DNA of 64,000 nucleotides from Paenibacillus polymyxa M1 (GCF_000237325.1 NC_017542.1:3754501-3818500), one strand, 5' to 3'; shown: positions 1 through 10,556, counted from the first letter of the stretch. The notes: a model not told the origin generated them from the letters alone. Translations and numbers: made by a program.

Positions 1-3000
1 CAGAATCATCAAAAGCTTTAATATGACCATCACTAGAAAAGTTCAAGCCAGGCTGATATACATAGCCTAAACTGTTGAAAGGAAAGATTGTTGACGCACC
101 AACCAACGCGTATTTTGCTTCACCGGACAACAGGCTTTGCGAAGCTAAACGCAGTCCGACTAACGAGGAAGAACAGTTGGAATGCACAAATAGGCTGGGA
201 CCTTTAAATCCCAATTTATGAGATATCATAGTAGGAATGGTCCCGCCCTGTGCCAAAATCCAGGTTACATATTCATCCGCATTCCTCAGGACATTAGGCG
301 ACTGCGATGCCAAATTAGGAATAAATGATTGATAAAAACTGCTGCTCGCCGACATATACACACTGGTTTCAGGAATTTCTTTAGAAACATAACCAGCATC
401 TTCAACAGCCTTCCATGCATGCTGTAACAGCAATTTCATCTGGGGGTCCATAAATTCAGCATTTTTCTGGGACAAATTAAAAAACTCAGGGTCAAAATAC
501 TCTTTCCCCTCAATTGTGCATTGTCCGGGCACATAGTTTGGATGCTCGACAATCTCTCTCTCCAGCCCTAATTGAGCTAGTTCATCTTCGGAAAAGTACC
601 GGACACTCTCTACCCCTGCCCTCAAATTACTCCAAAACTCAACGTGGTTTTTCGCACCCGGAAAAAGGGACGAGATTCCTATGATTGCGATGCTATCCTC
701 ATAATAATCAGGGTAGGATGGTTTATGTTCATCTTCCTTTGAGTCTATTCCCTGTGAAATGGTATTTTCAGTGGTATCTGTTTGTTCTGTTGCAGAAGCT
801 GGGGCCTCGCCTTTTACTTTCATAATATAAGCACTAAGTTCCCTAATCGTTGGATACTTGAACAGTGCTGTCACCGAAATATCGCATTCCAGCTTGTCCT
901 TGATCTTTCTAACCATCTCTGCGGCTGTAAAAGAATTTCCACCCACGTCGAAAAAGGCATCATCCGTACTTAGATGATCGACATCCAGAAGCTTTTTCCA
1001 TATTGTTAAAACTTGATGTTCAACATCTGATTGTGGCAAATGGATTTTTCTTGTTGCTGTCGCCAGCTCGACCTTGCGACTCATTAATTCCTTCCGGTCT
1101 ATTTTTCCATTCGGGGTCAATGGCAGCTTGTCTAGTTCGATAAAGAATGCTGGAATCATATAATAAGGCAAGAATGCTTTTAAATAATTTCGCACTTCTT
1201 TCGGGTCAAGTGAGGACTTCCCGAACTCGGAGTCGTTCCGCAAATAGTAGGCAACAAGTTGCTTATCCTCTCCTTGTTCCTTGGCAACCACGACGCATTC
1301 ATCAATTCCTGGATATGTTCTGACTTGACCTTCAACTTCACTAAGCTCAATCCGAAAACCGCGAATTTTCACTTGATAATCCATCCGACCCAAATACTCA
1401 ATAGAGCCGTCAGAAAGCCACTTGCATAAATCTCCAGTTCTATAGAGCTTAGTTCCGGGCTTGAATGGGTTGTCAATAAACTTTTCATCCGTAAGCACCG
1501 GCTGATTCAAATAACCTCTGGCCAAGCCACTGCCCGAAATGAAAAGCTCACCCGGAAGTCCAATAGGCACAGGTCTAAGGTGCTGATCCAAAATATAAAT
1601 CTGAGTGTTGGCAATAGGCTTACCGATCGAAAGCGGCTTGTCGGCGGTAATCGTTTGAATTGTAGACCAAATTGTCGTCTCAGTCGGACCAAACATATTC
1701 CATGCGTCACCGTTGTTATGAACAAAATAAGATTTCAATGTTTCTGAAAGTGCTTCTCCGCCACAGAGCATTTTCATGTTCTCTTCGTTCTTCCAGCCAG
1801 CTTGAAAGAGCATGGTCCAAGTCACAGGGGTAGCCTGCATTATTGTCGGTTTTATTTTTTGTATCTCCTGCTTGAGTCTTTCGGCATCCTTGGCTTTTTC
1901 AGAACTGCAAACATAGCATTGAGCGCCTTTAATCAAAGGCAGGTATAATTCCAGTCCTGCGATGTCAAAGCAATACGTTGTCACTGCGAGCAGTTTGTCC
2001 TGCTCTGTTATGCCTGGCTTTTCTGCCATGGAAAGAAGAAAGTTGGTCAACGCTTTGTGCGGGATCATGACCCCTTTGGGTTTCCCTGTACTTCCAGAGG
2101 TATATATAACATATGCCAAATGGCTAGACTGCACTTCCCGTTTGAGTGTCTTTCTCCCCTTTACACTACTTGTCAGAAGATCCCAATCGTTATCAAGAAC
2201 AATGCAGTTCACATTGCTCCCTGCCAGCCGAGACACTTTTTCCAACAATCCCGATTGCGTAATGACAAGGGATGCATTGGAATCCTGAAGCATATACTCC
2301 AATCGATCCTCCGGATAGTCTGGATCAAGCGGTACATAGGCTCCTCCTGCCAGAAGGATTCCCAACAGCCCAATGACCATTTCTAAAGACCGTTCCATGC
2401 AAATTCCTACCAGCGTATCAGGAGTCACGCCCTGATTTTGCAAATATATGGCGAGCAAAGTGCTCTTTTCTTTTAATTCCCGATAGGTAAGCGATTGTTC
2501 TTCATACACGACTGCAATAGCCTCAGGCGTTTTTCTTGCCTGTTTTATGAATAATTCGGGAAAGCATTTATCCGGATAACTCACTTCGGTTGCATTCCAG
2601 TCATAAAGGATGCTGTTCTTTTCCTCTTGCAATAGTACTGAATAGTCCTGCAGGGCCCCTGTAGGATTGCTCATTAGTGCTTCCGCTAATCCGATATAAC
2701 GCTCAGCCATCTGTACAATAGTTGATTCATCGAACAAACCGGAACGGTATTTGATATTTAATGTCATCTCTTCTTCCTGCTCCAGCAGCTCCAATACCAG
2801 CTCATATTCACCTTCCTGGTGAATTTCTTCTACCAACTCAACGGTAAAGCTATCGCTATACGGCGCACAAAGCTGCTGCAAGCTTGAAGTTTGCAGGTAA
2901 TTTTGGTAAGAAAAAACGGTTTGAAACACAGGCGAGCTCGCCAGCAGACGCGGCACATTTAATGCTCGAACCAGAGCCGGAAAAGGATAAGGAGCATGAT

Positions 3001-6000
3001 CCATCCCATTGACTACGGTCATTTGCAATTTTTTCATGAAATCCAAGAATGTCTCTGTCTCCGACACTTTGCTGCGTATGGGAAGCATGTTGACAAAATA
3101 TCCAATTAGTTGGTCAAAACGCTCCTCTGGTCGTACCATAACTGGCATACCAACGATGATATCTTCCTGTCTCGAATACTGGTTGAGCAATATCACATAC
3201 ATACCTAGCAAGACGGTAGACAAGCTCATATATTGCGTACGAGCAAAAGATTTTACCCGATTGACCCAATCAACTGGAAGCCGCTTGGTGTATGTTTGTC
3301 CTTCCATGCTCGGAGTCAGAAAACCTGAGCGGCTATATGGAAGCTCTAGAGTCGGTAAAGCACCCGACAACTGTTGCTTCCAATAGGAAAAATGCTTCTC
3401 CCCTTCTGCACTGGCCAGCATCGCTTGTTCCCATTCCACAAAATCGTTATAGCTCGCGGCAGGTGGTAAAACGATCGGTCTATTTCCTCGTACCAAGTCT
3501 TTATATGCATCTAAAAAACTTTGAATAAAAAGGACGAAAGAACTACCATCAAAAATAATATGATGGATGACCACTAGTATGAAATGTTCTTGCTCGGACC
3601 TGGACATCAGATACACACGCATCATAGAGTCCTGTTCCAGCGCGAATGGCTGCTTTGCCTTGCTCCGAATAAAGGGCATGATTTCATCCGCTTTCAAGCT
3701 TGAAATATCCTCTACCTGCATATTGAACGGCTGAGCAGGCTCCAGCTTTTGATAAGGTGTCCCGTTTTCTTCTTCAATCACACTATTTAAAATAGGATAT
3801 TGTTCTAAAACGGTGTGGAAAGCCTGTTTAACGTTCTCTATCTCCACTTTCGTATTAAATCGGAGACATATTGGTACATTGTAAGCATTGATTTCAGGAG
3901 ACATTTTATGTAATAACCACAGTCCTTTTTGAACTTCAGAAAGTGGATTCCTTTGCAAACCGTGCAGGATTGTCTCGGTCTTGGCCTCTACAACCGGTTT
4001 ATCTTTTTCAATCTTTTTGGCTAAATAAGCCGATAGTAGTTGAATCGTCGGGTATTCTAGAATTTCTCTTGCATTAACCTTGATCGGATAAGATTTTTCG
4101 ATACCACGTATGAGCTTCATAACAAGAATGGAATCGATGCCGTAGCCGTGAATATTTTTATTCAAATCCATTGCCTCGGACTCCAGATTCAGTTCCCCAT
4201 GCAAAAATTGCACCATATATTCCTGAATCTTCAGCTGTATCAACGAAACAGCGTTTATAGTAACATCCGTTTCTCCTATCTCTGAATGCGCTGTTGAGAG
4301 GGTACTCCGATATTGATAAAGCGCCCTAAGCTCTTGTTTGATATAGGCATTACGGCAGACCTTTCTTTGAATTTTCCCGCTCCCCGTTTTGGGAATACTA
4401 CCCTTTGGCAGCAAATATATATCATATATCTCAAGTTGATGTGTCCCAGATACAGCGTTCAGCATGTTTTCAACCAGTCGTTTATATTCCTGCTGATGAA
4501 GAGGTGCTTCAATCTCCTGTACGACGATTACCTTTTCCTGACCATTGATTTCAGCGGAAAATACAGCGATAGGCAAGGTCAACTCCGGCATATTCTTTTG
4601 GATGGTCCATTCAATATCGACAGCATGATGATTTTTACCATGAATGATGATGACTTCCTTCTCTCTGCCGATGACATAGATATGATTGTCTGCAATAAAA
4701 CCAAGGTCTCCTGTACGGAAAAAACCGTCTTCTTGTGTATTGGAAAGTACCGCCTCAAAAGTGCTGTCCGTTTCTTCCTTCCTGTTTAGATAGCCCTCTG
4801 CCGTCCGATCGGATTTAATCCAAATCTCGCCGATTTCCCCTGGTAGGCATTGCATATGACTTTCAGGATGAACAATCCGTATTTCTGTTGGAGCTTCGAT
4901 TTCCCCGCAGCTGACAACGGTCTTTGATGGATTCTTCTCATCTGTGTATTGGACTCTTCTTTGCTCCAAGCTAGGAATATCCAAATTAAGAAATCTCATC
5001 GACTGGCCCGGTTTTACACTGGTAACAGGACACAGCTCAGACAAGCCCAGAAGAGGACAAAATATATCTTCTTTAAGCCCTAATGCCCGGAAATTATGAA
5101 TGAAGTTTTCGTAACTCTCCTTCCGAATGGGCTCACCTGCACATATAATAGCTTGGAGATGGTGTAGAGAATATTCCTGTAGTGAAGCTATGTCCAAGGT
5201 GGAGCAGCAGTAATCGAATGCAAAGTTTGGCGCAGCCGTATGGGTAGCCTGATACTTGTCAATCATCTGAATCCAGTGCTCCGGATTTTTAGCAAAGCTT
5301 TCTGGTGGGAGAAGAATGCTTGAGGCACCATTGAATAGCGGTACCAAAATATTGTTTTGCAGTCCAAAAGCATGGAATTGCGGCATCCAGGACACGATAC
5401 GGCTATTTTGGTCAATTCTCCATTGCTTAGCCTTAACCTGATTCATCAAACATCTATGGCTGAGAATTACGCCTTTAGGCAGGGATGTAGAGCCTGATGT
5501 GTACAGCAAAAGGGCCATATCTTCAGGTGCTGGCATTCTCATCTTCATATCTACGTGGGCGGCGCTCTTCTGAAAAATCTCATCAATATTTAGGATACGA
5601 AACGTTCTATACTCTGGTTGTGTTTGGAGAAAGGCTTTGAATGCAGTATTTGTTATGATACATACAGCCTCGGAATCTGTTTGAATAGGCTTTATTTTCT
5701 CAAGCATTTTTTCATCTGGCTCTGCTGCTGTAATGGGTGTAGGGATGGCTACGATGTTTGCATAAAAACATGCCAGCATGCTGCTGATATATCCCAGACC
5801 CTGTGGAAATACAAGAAGCGCTCTTTCCTGCGCGGCCAGTTCTTTCATTAGAATGTTGCCCAAAGTTTGCACTTGCAGCAAAAGCGTGGTTCCCGTAAGA
5901 ACTTGAGGATGCTCTCCTTCATTTTCAAAAGTAAACAACTCTGTTTCAGGAAATTGCCGGCAAGTTTCCATAAAAGAAACGATCGGGATATTAAGGTCTG

Positions 6001-6025
6001 ATCTTTGATCATGTTTACGTGTCAT
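1..6025 (-). CDS. Hybrid NRPS/trans-AT PKS megasynthase, PksJ/BaeJ-like (partial, 3' end outside window)
   Basis: The reading frame is open from ATG 6025 (GGAG upstream) to the window edge, about 2008 residues. Domains in order: an acyl-AMP ligase (TSGSTSLPKG near residue 175); an acyl carrier domain (GIDSI, Ser near 630); a condensation domain (HHIIFDG near 822); an adenylation domain (TSGSTGKPKG near 1313, closing NGK near 1640); a PCP (GGNSF near 1697); and a ketosynthase starting near 1778 with active-site Cys in NCSSSL near 1951. The specificity positions of the A domain read D-I-L-Q-L-G-M-I-W, which matches known glycine codes. This order is that of the bacillaene starter protein (BaeJ/PksJ), where an acyl or hydroxyacyl starter is joined to glycine and then extended. 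No acyltransferase domain is seen, as expected for a trans-AT system. The product is unknown; identity with bacillaene is not claimed. Confidence 0.93.
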   Translation of the reverse strand, partial: MTRKHDQRSDLNIPIVSFMETCRQFPETELFTFENEGEHPQVLTGTTLLLQVQTLGNILMKELAAQERALLVFPQGLGYISSMLACFYANIVAIPTPITAAEPDEKMLEKIKPIQTDSEAVCIITNTAFKAFLQTQPEYRTFRILNIDEIFQKSAAHVDMKMRMPAPEDMALLLYTSGSTSLPKGVILSHRCLMNQVKAKQWRIDQNSRIVSWMPQFHAFGLQNNILVPLFNGASSILLPPESFAKNPEHWIQMIDKYQATHTAAPNFAFDYCCSTLDIASLQEYSLHHLQAIICAGEPIRKESYENFIHNFRALGLKEDIFCPLLGLSELCPVTSVKPGQSMRFLNLDIPSLEQRRVQYTDEKNPSKTVVSCGEIEAPTEIRIVHPESHMQCLPGEIGEIWIKSDRTAEGYLNRKEETDSTFEAVLSNTQEDGFFRTGDLGFIADNHIYVIGREKEVIIIHGKNHHAVDIEWTIQKNMPELTLPIAVFSAEINGQEKVIVVQEIEAPLHQQEYKRLVENMLNAVSGTHQLEIYDIYLLPKGSIPKTGSGKIQRKVCRNAYIKQELRALYQYRSTLSTAHSEIGETDVTINAVSLIQLKIQEYMVQFLHGELNLESEAMDLNKNIHGYGIDSILVMKLIRGIEKSYPIKVNAREILEYPTIQLLSAYLAKKIEKDKPVVEAKTETILHGLQRNPLSEVQKGLWLLHKMSPEINAYNVPICLRFNTKVEIENVKQAFHTVLEQYPILNSVIEEENGTPYQKLEPAQPFNMQVEDISSLKADEIMPFIRSKAKQPFALEQDSMMRVYLMSRSEQEHFILVVIHHIIFDGSSFVLFIQSFLDAYKDLVRGNRPIVLPPAASYNDFVEWEQAMLASAEGEKHFSYWKQQLSGALPTLELPYSRSGFLTPSMEGQTYTKRLPVDWVNRVKSFARTQYMSLSTVLLGMYVILLNQYSRQEDIIVGMPVMVRPEERFDQLIGYFVNMLPIRSKVSETETFLDFMKKLQMTVVNGMDHAPYPFPALVRALNVPRLLASSPVFQTVFSYQNYLQTSSLQQLCAPYSDSFTVELVEEIHQEGEYELVLELLEQEEEMTLNIKYRSGLFDESTIVQMAERYIGLAEALMSNPTGALQDYSVLLQEEKNSILYDWNATEVSYPDKCFPELFIKQARKTPEAIAVVYEEQSLTYRELKEKSTLLAIYLQNQGVTPDTLVGICMERSLEMVIGLLGILLAGGAYVPLDPDYPEDRLEYMLQDSNASLVITQSGLLEKVSRLAGSNVNCIVLDNDWDLLTSSVKGRKTLKREVQSSHLAYVIYTSGSTGKPKGVMIPHKALTNFLLSMAEKPGITEQDKLLAVTTYCFDIAGLELYLPLIKGAQCYVCSSEKAKDAERLKQEIQKIKPTIMQATPVTWTMLFQAGWKNEENMKMLCGGEALSETLKSYFVHNNGDAWNMFGPTETTIWSTIQTITADKPLSIGKPIANTQIYILDQHLRPVPIGLPGELFISGSGLARGYLNQPVLTDEKFIDNPFKPGTKLYRTGDLCKWLSDGSIEYLGRMDYQVKIRGFRIELSEVEGQVRTYPGIDECVVVAKEQGEDKQLVAYYLRNDSEFGKSSLDPKEVRNYLKAFLPYYMIPAFFIELDKLPLTPNGKIDRKELMSRKVELATATRKIHLPQSDVEHQVLTIWKKLLDVDHLSTDDAFFDVGGNSFTAAEMVRKIKDKLECDISVTALFKYPTIRELSAYIMKVKGEAPASATEQTDTTENTISQGIDSKEDEHKPSYPDYYEDSIAIIGISSLFPGAKNHVEFWSNLRAGVESVRYFSEDELAQLGLEREIVEHPNYVPGQCTIEGKEYFDPEFFNLSQKNAEFMDPQMKLLLQHAWKAVEDAGYVSKEIPETSVYMSASSSFYQSFIPNLASQSPNVLRNADEYVTWILAQGGTIPTMISHKLGFKGPSLFVHSNCSSSLVGLRLASQSLLSGEAKYALVGASTIFPFNSLGYVYQPGLNFSSDGHIKAFDDS

Positions 6026-6259
6026 TCATCCACCAACTCCTCAAAACACAAAATTTAAATACAACATGAGCTAAATGCTTATCACGATGTCTATTTTGAG
6101 CTGCTGTTTCACGTTTGAAGCGTTGCCTAATCGAAAGTAGCAAAGAAAAAACGAGTGATGAGAAAAGCTATGTGCCCCTTTCACACTCGTTTCCAGATTC
6201 CCATGAACAACCGTAAAAGGCGTTCAACAAATCTCGATAAATTAATCTATAAAAAATTG

Positions 6260-7009
6260 TTATTTTCCAAACAGGTTGATAATTCGTTCTTTAACCTCGG
6301 CTTGATGAAAGGTCTTCTCATGCATAATCAGCTCTTGTTCTACGATTTTGGGAAGCTGAGCTCGGAGTGGAGCAACCAGATGATCCTTTAACGTGATTAA
6401 TGAAAATCTGGGTTTTTCGGCAAGCTGTCTAGCAAGGTCCAACCCATAGCTCATCACTTCTTTGCGAGGCAGAACTGGAAACGGCACTCCCCGCTTCTCC
6501 AGTTCTGCACCTCGGTAATTCCCCCCATTTAACAGTAATTCTTCTCCCAGGCTGAACCCCAGTTTTTGGGGAATAATGAACGTCGCACCCATTCCCGGTG
6601 TGAATCCATATCTCATAAAATTAGTCGTGTACATACTTTCTTTGCCCAGGATTACGAAATCAGAAAATAGCCCCATGACAAAGCCCCCACCAACCGCATG
6701 GCCCTGCATGGCAGCTATCACTGGAACTTTGCAGTTCAATGCCAGAGAGTAAATATTTTCATCAGTAAACTTCGATGTCCCTTCATGTATAGCCAATAGT
6801 CCTTCTTGCGTCCCACCAGTGGCAAAGTAGTTGTCATACCCTGTTAGAATTACGACTTTGCAGGTCGAGTCATCCTGGATCGTATGGAACGCTTCTCTAA
6901 GTCCATGAGTCATTTCAAGTGTAAATGTATTTTTATGAACTCTATCTTGCATTGTTACTTGAATAATCCCTCGCTCGAGTTCAAGTAACTCAACCACAGA
7001 TTGTGACAT
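6260..7009 (-). CDS. Enoyl-CoA hydratase-like ECH2 decarboxylase of beta-branching cassette (PksI-like)
   Basis: 249 residues of crotonase fold. The oxyanion-hole region is visible as AMQGHAVGGGFVMGLFSD around residues 101-118. In PKS beta-branching cassettes the second crotonase (ECH2, PksI/BaeI) decarboxylates the ACP-bound glutaconyl intermediate to leave a methyl branch. That role is assigned here from position: last of five genes (ACP, KS, HMGS, ECH1, ECH2) and immediately before the megasynthase, as in B. subtilis pksI-pksJ. The ATG at 7009 follows a GGGGGAAG sequence at a suitable distance. Spacing to the upstream ECH1 gene is 46 bases and to the megasynthase about 235 bases. The decarboxylase assignment rather than hydratase rests on order and overall resemblance. 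Confidence 0.88.
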   Translation of the reverse strand: MSQSVVELLELERGIIQVTMQDRVHKNTFTLEMTHGLREAFHTIQDDSTCKVVILTGYDNYFATGGTQEGLLAIHEGTSKFTDENIYSLALNCKVPVIAAMQGHAVGGGFVMGLFSDFVILGKESMYTTNFMRYGFTPGMGATFIIPQKLGFSLGEELLLNGGNYRGAELEKRGVPFPVLPRKEVMSYGLDLARQLAEKPRFSLITLKDHLVAPLRAQLPKIVEQELIMHEKTFHQAEVKERIINLFGK

Positions 7010-7055
7010 GATGATCTACTTCCCCCTAAGCATCCCGTCTTGTGGCAAACGCCCA

Positions 7056-7817
7056 TCAGTCCATCCACGGAAATTGACCTGTTTCGACATAGCGGAAAAT
7101 GCCCTTAAGATTTTGAGCGTCTGAAAACACCTCTTGATTGGAAGCCAACGCCAGTGGTTTGCACTGACGCAAATCGCTGAGTTCGTCCATAAAGCGCTTG
7201 TAGCGTAAAATACCCGTTTTGGACAATCGTCTAAGACGTAATAAATGCTTGCGCAGCACCGTATCGCTCTGTGCATCATACACATCAACTAATCCCCATG
7301 AAAGAGCCTGTTGAACCATAATTGGCTGTGTCATTAATGTCAAATAATTCGCTTTTTGAAATCCAATTCTGCGTACTAAAAAGGGCAGAACACAAGCAGG
7401 GAAAAGCCCAAATAACAATTCCGACAGACTAAACTGTGCTGTCTGATCTGCTATCACAATGTCGCTGGCAGCAATAAATCCGATACCGCCAGCGTTTGCC
7501 TTTCCTCGCACATGAGAAATCGTGATATAGGGCCCCGTCGCCAGTTTTAACCACAGATCATACAGAGGTTCGGGATTCTGTGCATGCTCATGTTCATTTG
7601 CCATGTTTTCGTACATTCCTTGAAAATCCGCTCCAAGACAGAACACCTCCGGCAGACCTTCCAAAACGACGATCGTAACCGATTCCTCACACAGTGCAAG
7701 CACGTGCATGCATTCCTCAACGAGGATGTTATTAATCGTGTTATTTGCCTCCGGTCGGTAAAACCGTAAATAACAAATCGAATCTTGGAACCGAACCTGA
7801 ATCGTTTGATAATTCAT
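7056..7817 (-). CDS. Enoyl-CoA hydratase-like ECH1 dehydratase (PksH-like)
   Basis: Crotonase-fold protein of 253 residues from ATG 7817. This ATG overlaps the TGA of the HMG synthase gene in an ATGA junction, which suggests translational coupling and makes it preferable to the GTG nine bases upstream (7826). Oxyanion-hole stretches are seen as LGADFQGMYENM and HVRGKANAGGIGF. In the beta-branching pathway ECH1 dehydrates the HMG-ACP-like intermediate made by the synthase encoded just upstream, and hands it to ECH2. Position between HMGS and ECH2 matches pksG-pksH-pksI. The assignment of dehydratase activity comes from synteny and family. Confidence 0.88.
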   Translation of the reverse strand: MNYQTIQVRFQDSICYLRFYRPEANNTINNILVEECMHVLALCEESVTIVVLEGLPEVFCLGADFQGMYENMANEHEHAQNPEPLYDLWLKLATGPYITISHVRGKANAGGIGFIAASDIVIADQTAQFSLSELLFGLFPACVLPFLVRRIGFQKANYLTLMTQPIMVQQALSWGLVDVYDAQSDTVLRKHLLRLRRLSKTGILRYKRFMDELSDLRQCKPLALASNQEVFSDAQNLKGIFRYVETGQFPWMD

Positions 7818-9076
7818 GATTCCCACCGATATTTGCGGTGGAATTCATAAATTTCTTCCAGATATAACCGCTGTCTCCCTTTCCCGGAATCAATCACTCC
7901 CGAAACCAATTGAAAATCCAGTTTGGTGTTGCGGGTTCCAAAGCGTACAGCACCGCTGCCTTTCAGCAAGGATTCATATTCATCCATGGATAATTGATAG
8001 CGATCATCCAAATTACGCTCGATCTCAAAACGACGCAGATACTCTTGGCCTTGCGGCATGACCACACCGCTATAAAATTCTGAGCAGCAGCCTGATCCAT
8101 AGGAAAAGCAGCCAATCCGCTTCGGAGAATCAAATGTGCCCTTATCAATCGTACCTGCCAAGGACAGGTACAAGGTCGCACCCATAATATTGCCGACTCG
8201 TTGGCAATACTCCAATCCTGGCTTGACACGTTGTAAATAATCCGCCTCAATCTCATTCGGTTTGGCCTGAGTCATCCTTCGCATCATTGTTCGATGCGCT
8301 CCTTTTACCATTCCACCGAATGGGGTATGGAAGGAAAGATACTGGAAGGTATCTTTATAATCCACCCCTTTTACCCGTTTCTGGTATTCCAGAAATGCTT
8401 GCTCGCAACAGTCCAGATAGGACATTAAAGACAAGTCCGCATCCCCGGCCTCGCTATCTGGTATCGGCCGGCAAGTATCCATCACCTCATAGCCATAATA
8501 TCCATTAGCACCCGCATCAACTTGGAATATATGAGGATTTTCACTAATGAGCATAGCCACAGCTCCTGCCCCTCCGCTTGGTTCAGCGTAAGACCAATCC
8601 TCACTCAAAACATCCCCGCCTTCAGCGGCAATAAATCGTGAGATATCACTGGCAATGACAAGCGCTTTGGCCCCTGGCGAGACCTGGGATAAAATAAAAT
8701 TCACCGCCATTTGGAATCCGGCAGTCCCCGAATAACAGGCTTGCTTGAGTTCAAATAGCCTGCAATTCCGATTCAGTCCCAAATAGTGGTGAATATATGT
8801 ACTGATTGATTTACCAAAATCAATGCCTGATTCTGTACAGGTTATAAGCATTTCGATGCGGTTTTTTTCCGCTTCAGAGAGGGCGTCCACCAGCGGTTTT
8901 GCCGCATTGACTCCGAAGGTAACCGGATCTTCATAGGGCAGAGCAACAGCCTTTTCTTTCATTAATAAATTTTCAAATCTCGCAGGGTCCAACTGTCTGT
9001 GCTGCGCTAATTGCATGACATCCAGATAGGCTGAGCCCCCAAAAACGTTCATCGCCTCTATTCCTACCAATACCAT
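7814..9076 (-). CDS. Hydroxymethylglutaryl-ACP synthase (HMGS) of beta-branching cassette (PksG-like)
   Basis: 420 residues, usual HMG-CoA synthase length. The catalytic Cys is residue 114 in KQACYSGTAGF, and an early GIEAMNVFGG motif is typical of the family. In trans-AT PKS clusters this enzyme condenses acetyl-ACP, supplied by the cassette ACP and decarboxylating KS, with a beta-ketoacyl chain on the megasynthase; this starts installation of a beta-methyl branch. The start ATG at 9076 has AAAGGGGGAGCG directly upstream. The gene lies 15 bases after the KS gene and overlaps ECH1 by four bases, so the five cassette genes look like one operon. Confidence 0.95.
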   Translation of the reverse strand: MVLVGIEAMNVFGGSAYLDVMQLAQHRQLDPARFENLLMKEKAVALPYEDPVTFGVNAAKPLVDALSEAEKNRIEMLITCTESGIDFGKSISTYIHHYLGLNRNCRLFELKQACYSGTAGFQMAVNFILSQVSPGAKALVIASDISRFIAAEGGDVLSEDWSYAEPSGGAGAVAMLISENPHIFQVDAGANGYYGYEVMDTCRPIPDSEAGDADLSLMSYLDCCEQAFLEYQKRVKGVDYKDTFQYLSFHTPFGGMVKGAHRTMMRRMTQAKPNEIEADYLQRVKPGLEYCQRVGNIMGATLYLSLAGTIDKGTFDSPKRIGCFSYGSGCCSEFYSGVVMPQGQEYLRRFEIERNLDDRYQLSMDEYESLLKGSGAVRFGTRNTKLDFQLVSGVIDSGKGRQRLYLEEIYEFHRKYRWES

Positions 9077-9091
9077 AACGCTCCCCCTTTC

Positions 9092-10339
9092 TTAAATACC
9101 CGACTCACACTTTTGCATACAAATGGCAGTATTGATTCCGCCAAACCCCATGCTTAGGTTCATAGTATTATGAATAGCTGCTGGAATGGGCTCATTTTTC
9201 ACCCAGTTGCAATCCACTCCGATAGGCTTCTCCAAATTACGCGTAGGATGAAGTTTCGACTCCTTCATTTGTAAAAGAGTAGCAATAATTTCAACCGTTC
9301 CAGCCGCGCTCAGGCCATGACCGATAATGGATTTGGTTGCATTGATGTAAGCGTGCGATAAATTGCAATCCTGTATTGCCTTTATTTCGATCTCGTCCCC
9401 AACGACTGAGCCTGTCCCGTGGGGATTAATATAATCAATCTTTTCCGGCTGCAGCTTCGCTTTCTTCAAGGCCCTTTTAATCACCTGAACCTCGCCTTCA
9501 TAAGAGGGATTGGGATTTCGATTCCGATCCATCCCCATGTCCCAGCCTGTAAGCTTTGCATAGGATTTCCCCTGACGCTTCATTGCAAAATCTGACCGCT
9601 CAATGACGATAACTCCGCAAGATTCCCCATATATGAACCCGTCGCGCATCTGATCAAAGGGGCGACAAGCCTTTGCCGGTTCATTAGCGTATCGGTCGCT
9701 TCCCATGGCCCCCAAGGATCGCAACGCCTGGCATTCCAAATACGAAATATCCATCAACGCCCCCATCGCAATGCACACATCAACCCGATTTGCTTGAATT
9801 GCCTCAATCGCTTGAATGATGGCGACTTGTCCGCTTGCGGAAGCCCCTCCGACAGTATACGCTAACCCTTGAATGCCGAATTGCTCGGTACATAGTCCGC
9901 ATAAATCAGTATCCATAAAGGAAAGCCCATAGGTTGGAGGTACAAAGTGCATTTTTTCCCGATAAGCCTCATAGGTCTGAAATAATTCCCGTTGCTGAAA
10001 ATTAGATCCTCCAATCACGAGCCCAATGCGGCTAGGGTCGACGTGATCCAGTTTAGCATCATCCCAGGCTTCTTGAAGGGTAACCATTGCCACCTGTCCT
10101 GAAAATGATGCGGTTCGTAACATTCGTTTGGATATGGACTCCGGATAAGATAGAGATGGCAGCTCCGCACCTATAAATGAAGCTTCTCCTTCTCTGCCGG
10201 GACGTTGCATAACTCCAAATGCATGTTGCCCTTTGAATAATGCCGAAGCAAAGGCCGTCTTCCCCTGACCAATCGCCGAAGTAACACCAATGCCCGTAAT
10301 AACTAACTCAGGCTGTTTATAATTTGGCATAGAGCGCAT
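9092..10339 (-). CDS. Decarboxylating ketosynthase (KS with active-site Cys replaced by Ser; PksF-like)
   Basis: 415-residue FabF-type ketosynthase fold. The active-site segment that normally reads GGACASG is GGASASG (Ser167), while the His motifs NPHGTGS and IIGHG are kept. A Cys-to-Ser KS cannot carry a chain but can decarboxylate malonyl-ACP; this is the known role of PksF/BaeG-type enzymes, which make acetyl-ACP for the HMG synthase. The gene begins inside the 3' end of the ACP gene (23-base overlap from ATG 10339, or shorter from ATG 10330, residue 4), consistent with coupled translation of the ACP and the KS that acts on it. The next gene is HMGS. Confidence 0.94.
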   Translation of the reverse strand: MRSMPNYKQPELVITGIGVTSAIGQGKTAFASALFKGQHAFGVMQRPGREGEASFIGAELPSLSYPESISKRMLRTASFSGQVAMVTLQEAWDDAKLDHVDPSRIGLVIGGSNFQQRELFQTYEAYREKMHFVPPTYGLSFMDTDLCGLCTEQFGIQGLAYTVGGASASGQVAIIQAIEAIQANRVDVCIAMGALMDISYLECQALRSLGAMGSDRYANEPAKACRPFDQMRDGFIYGESCGVIVIERSDFAMKRQGKSYAKLTGWDMGMDRNRNPNPSYEGEVQVIKRALKKAKLQPEKIDYINPHGTGSVVGDEIEIKAIQDCNLSHAYINATKSIIGHGLSAAGTVEIIATLLQMKESKLHPTRNLEKPIGVDCNWVKNEPIPAAIHNTMNLSMGFGGINTAICMQKCESGI

Positions 10340-10556
10340 CTGCCAATTCTCCTATATTTTTCACGCCAGATAACTCAACGCGCGGGATATTAAGAGATAA
10401 TGCTTCCATAGTCTTCATTACAATTTCGGCTCGATCTACCGAATCCGCACCCAAATCTACCAAGCGATCGTCATACTGGAACTGGTGATCATTTAATTCC
10501 GGGAGCACTTCACAAATACAACCTTTAACGAGTTCAAACACTTCTTCTTTACGCAT
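10317..10556 (-). CDS. Free-standing acyl carrier protein of beta-branching cassette (AcpK-like)
   Basis: 79-residue acidic ACP with the phosphopantetheine site at Ser39 in LGADSVDRAEIV. The start ATG 10556 follows AGGAGGG. It is the first gene of the five-gene beta-branching set and is expected to carry malonyl and then acetyl groups for the decarboxylating KS and the HMG synthase encoded next. A PPTase gene that could modify it ends 25 bases upstream. Family and neighbours agree; the symbol acpK is not given because orthology was not tested. Confidence 0.95.
   Translation of the reverse strand: MRKEEVFELVKGCICEVLPELNDHQFQYDDRLVDLGADSVDRAEIVMKTMEALSLNIPRVELSGVKNIGELADALYAKL

Noticed and set aside
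9092..10339. Cys-to-Ser change in the KS as a possible inactivating mutation
   Set aside because: This change is the normal state of decarboxylating KS proteins in beta-branching cassettes and does not indicate a dead gene.
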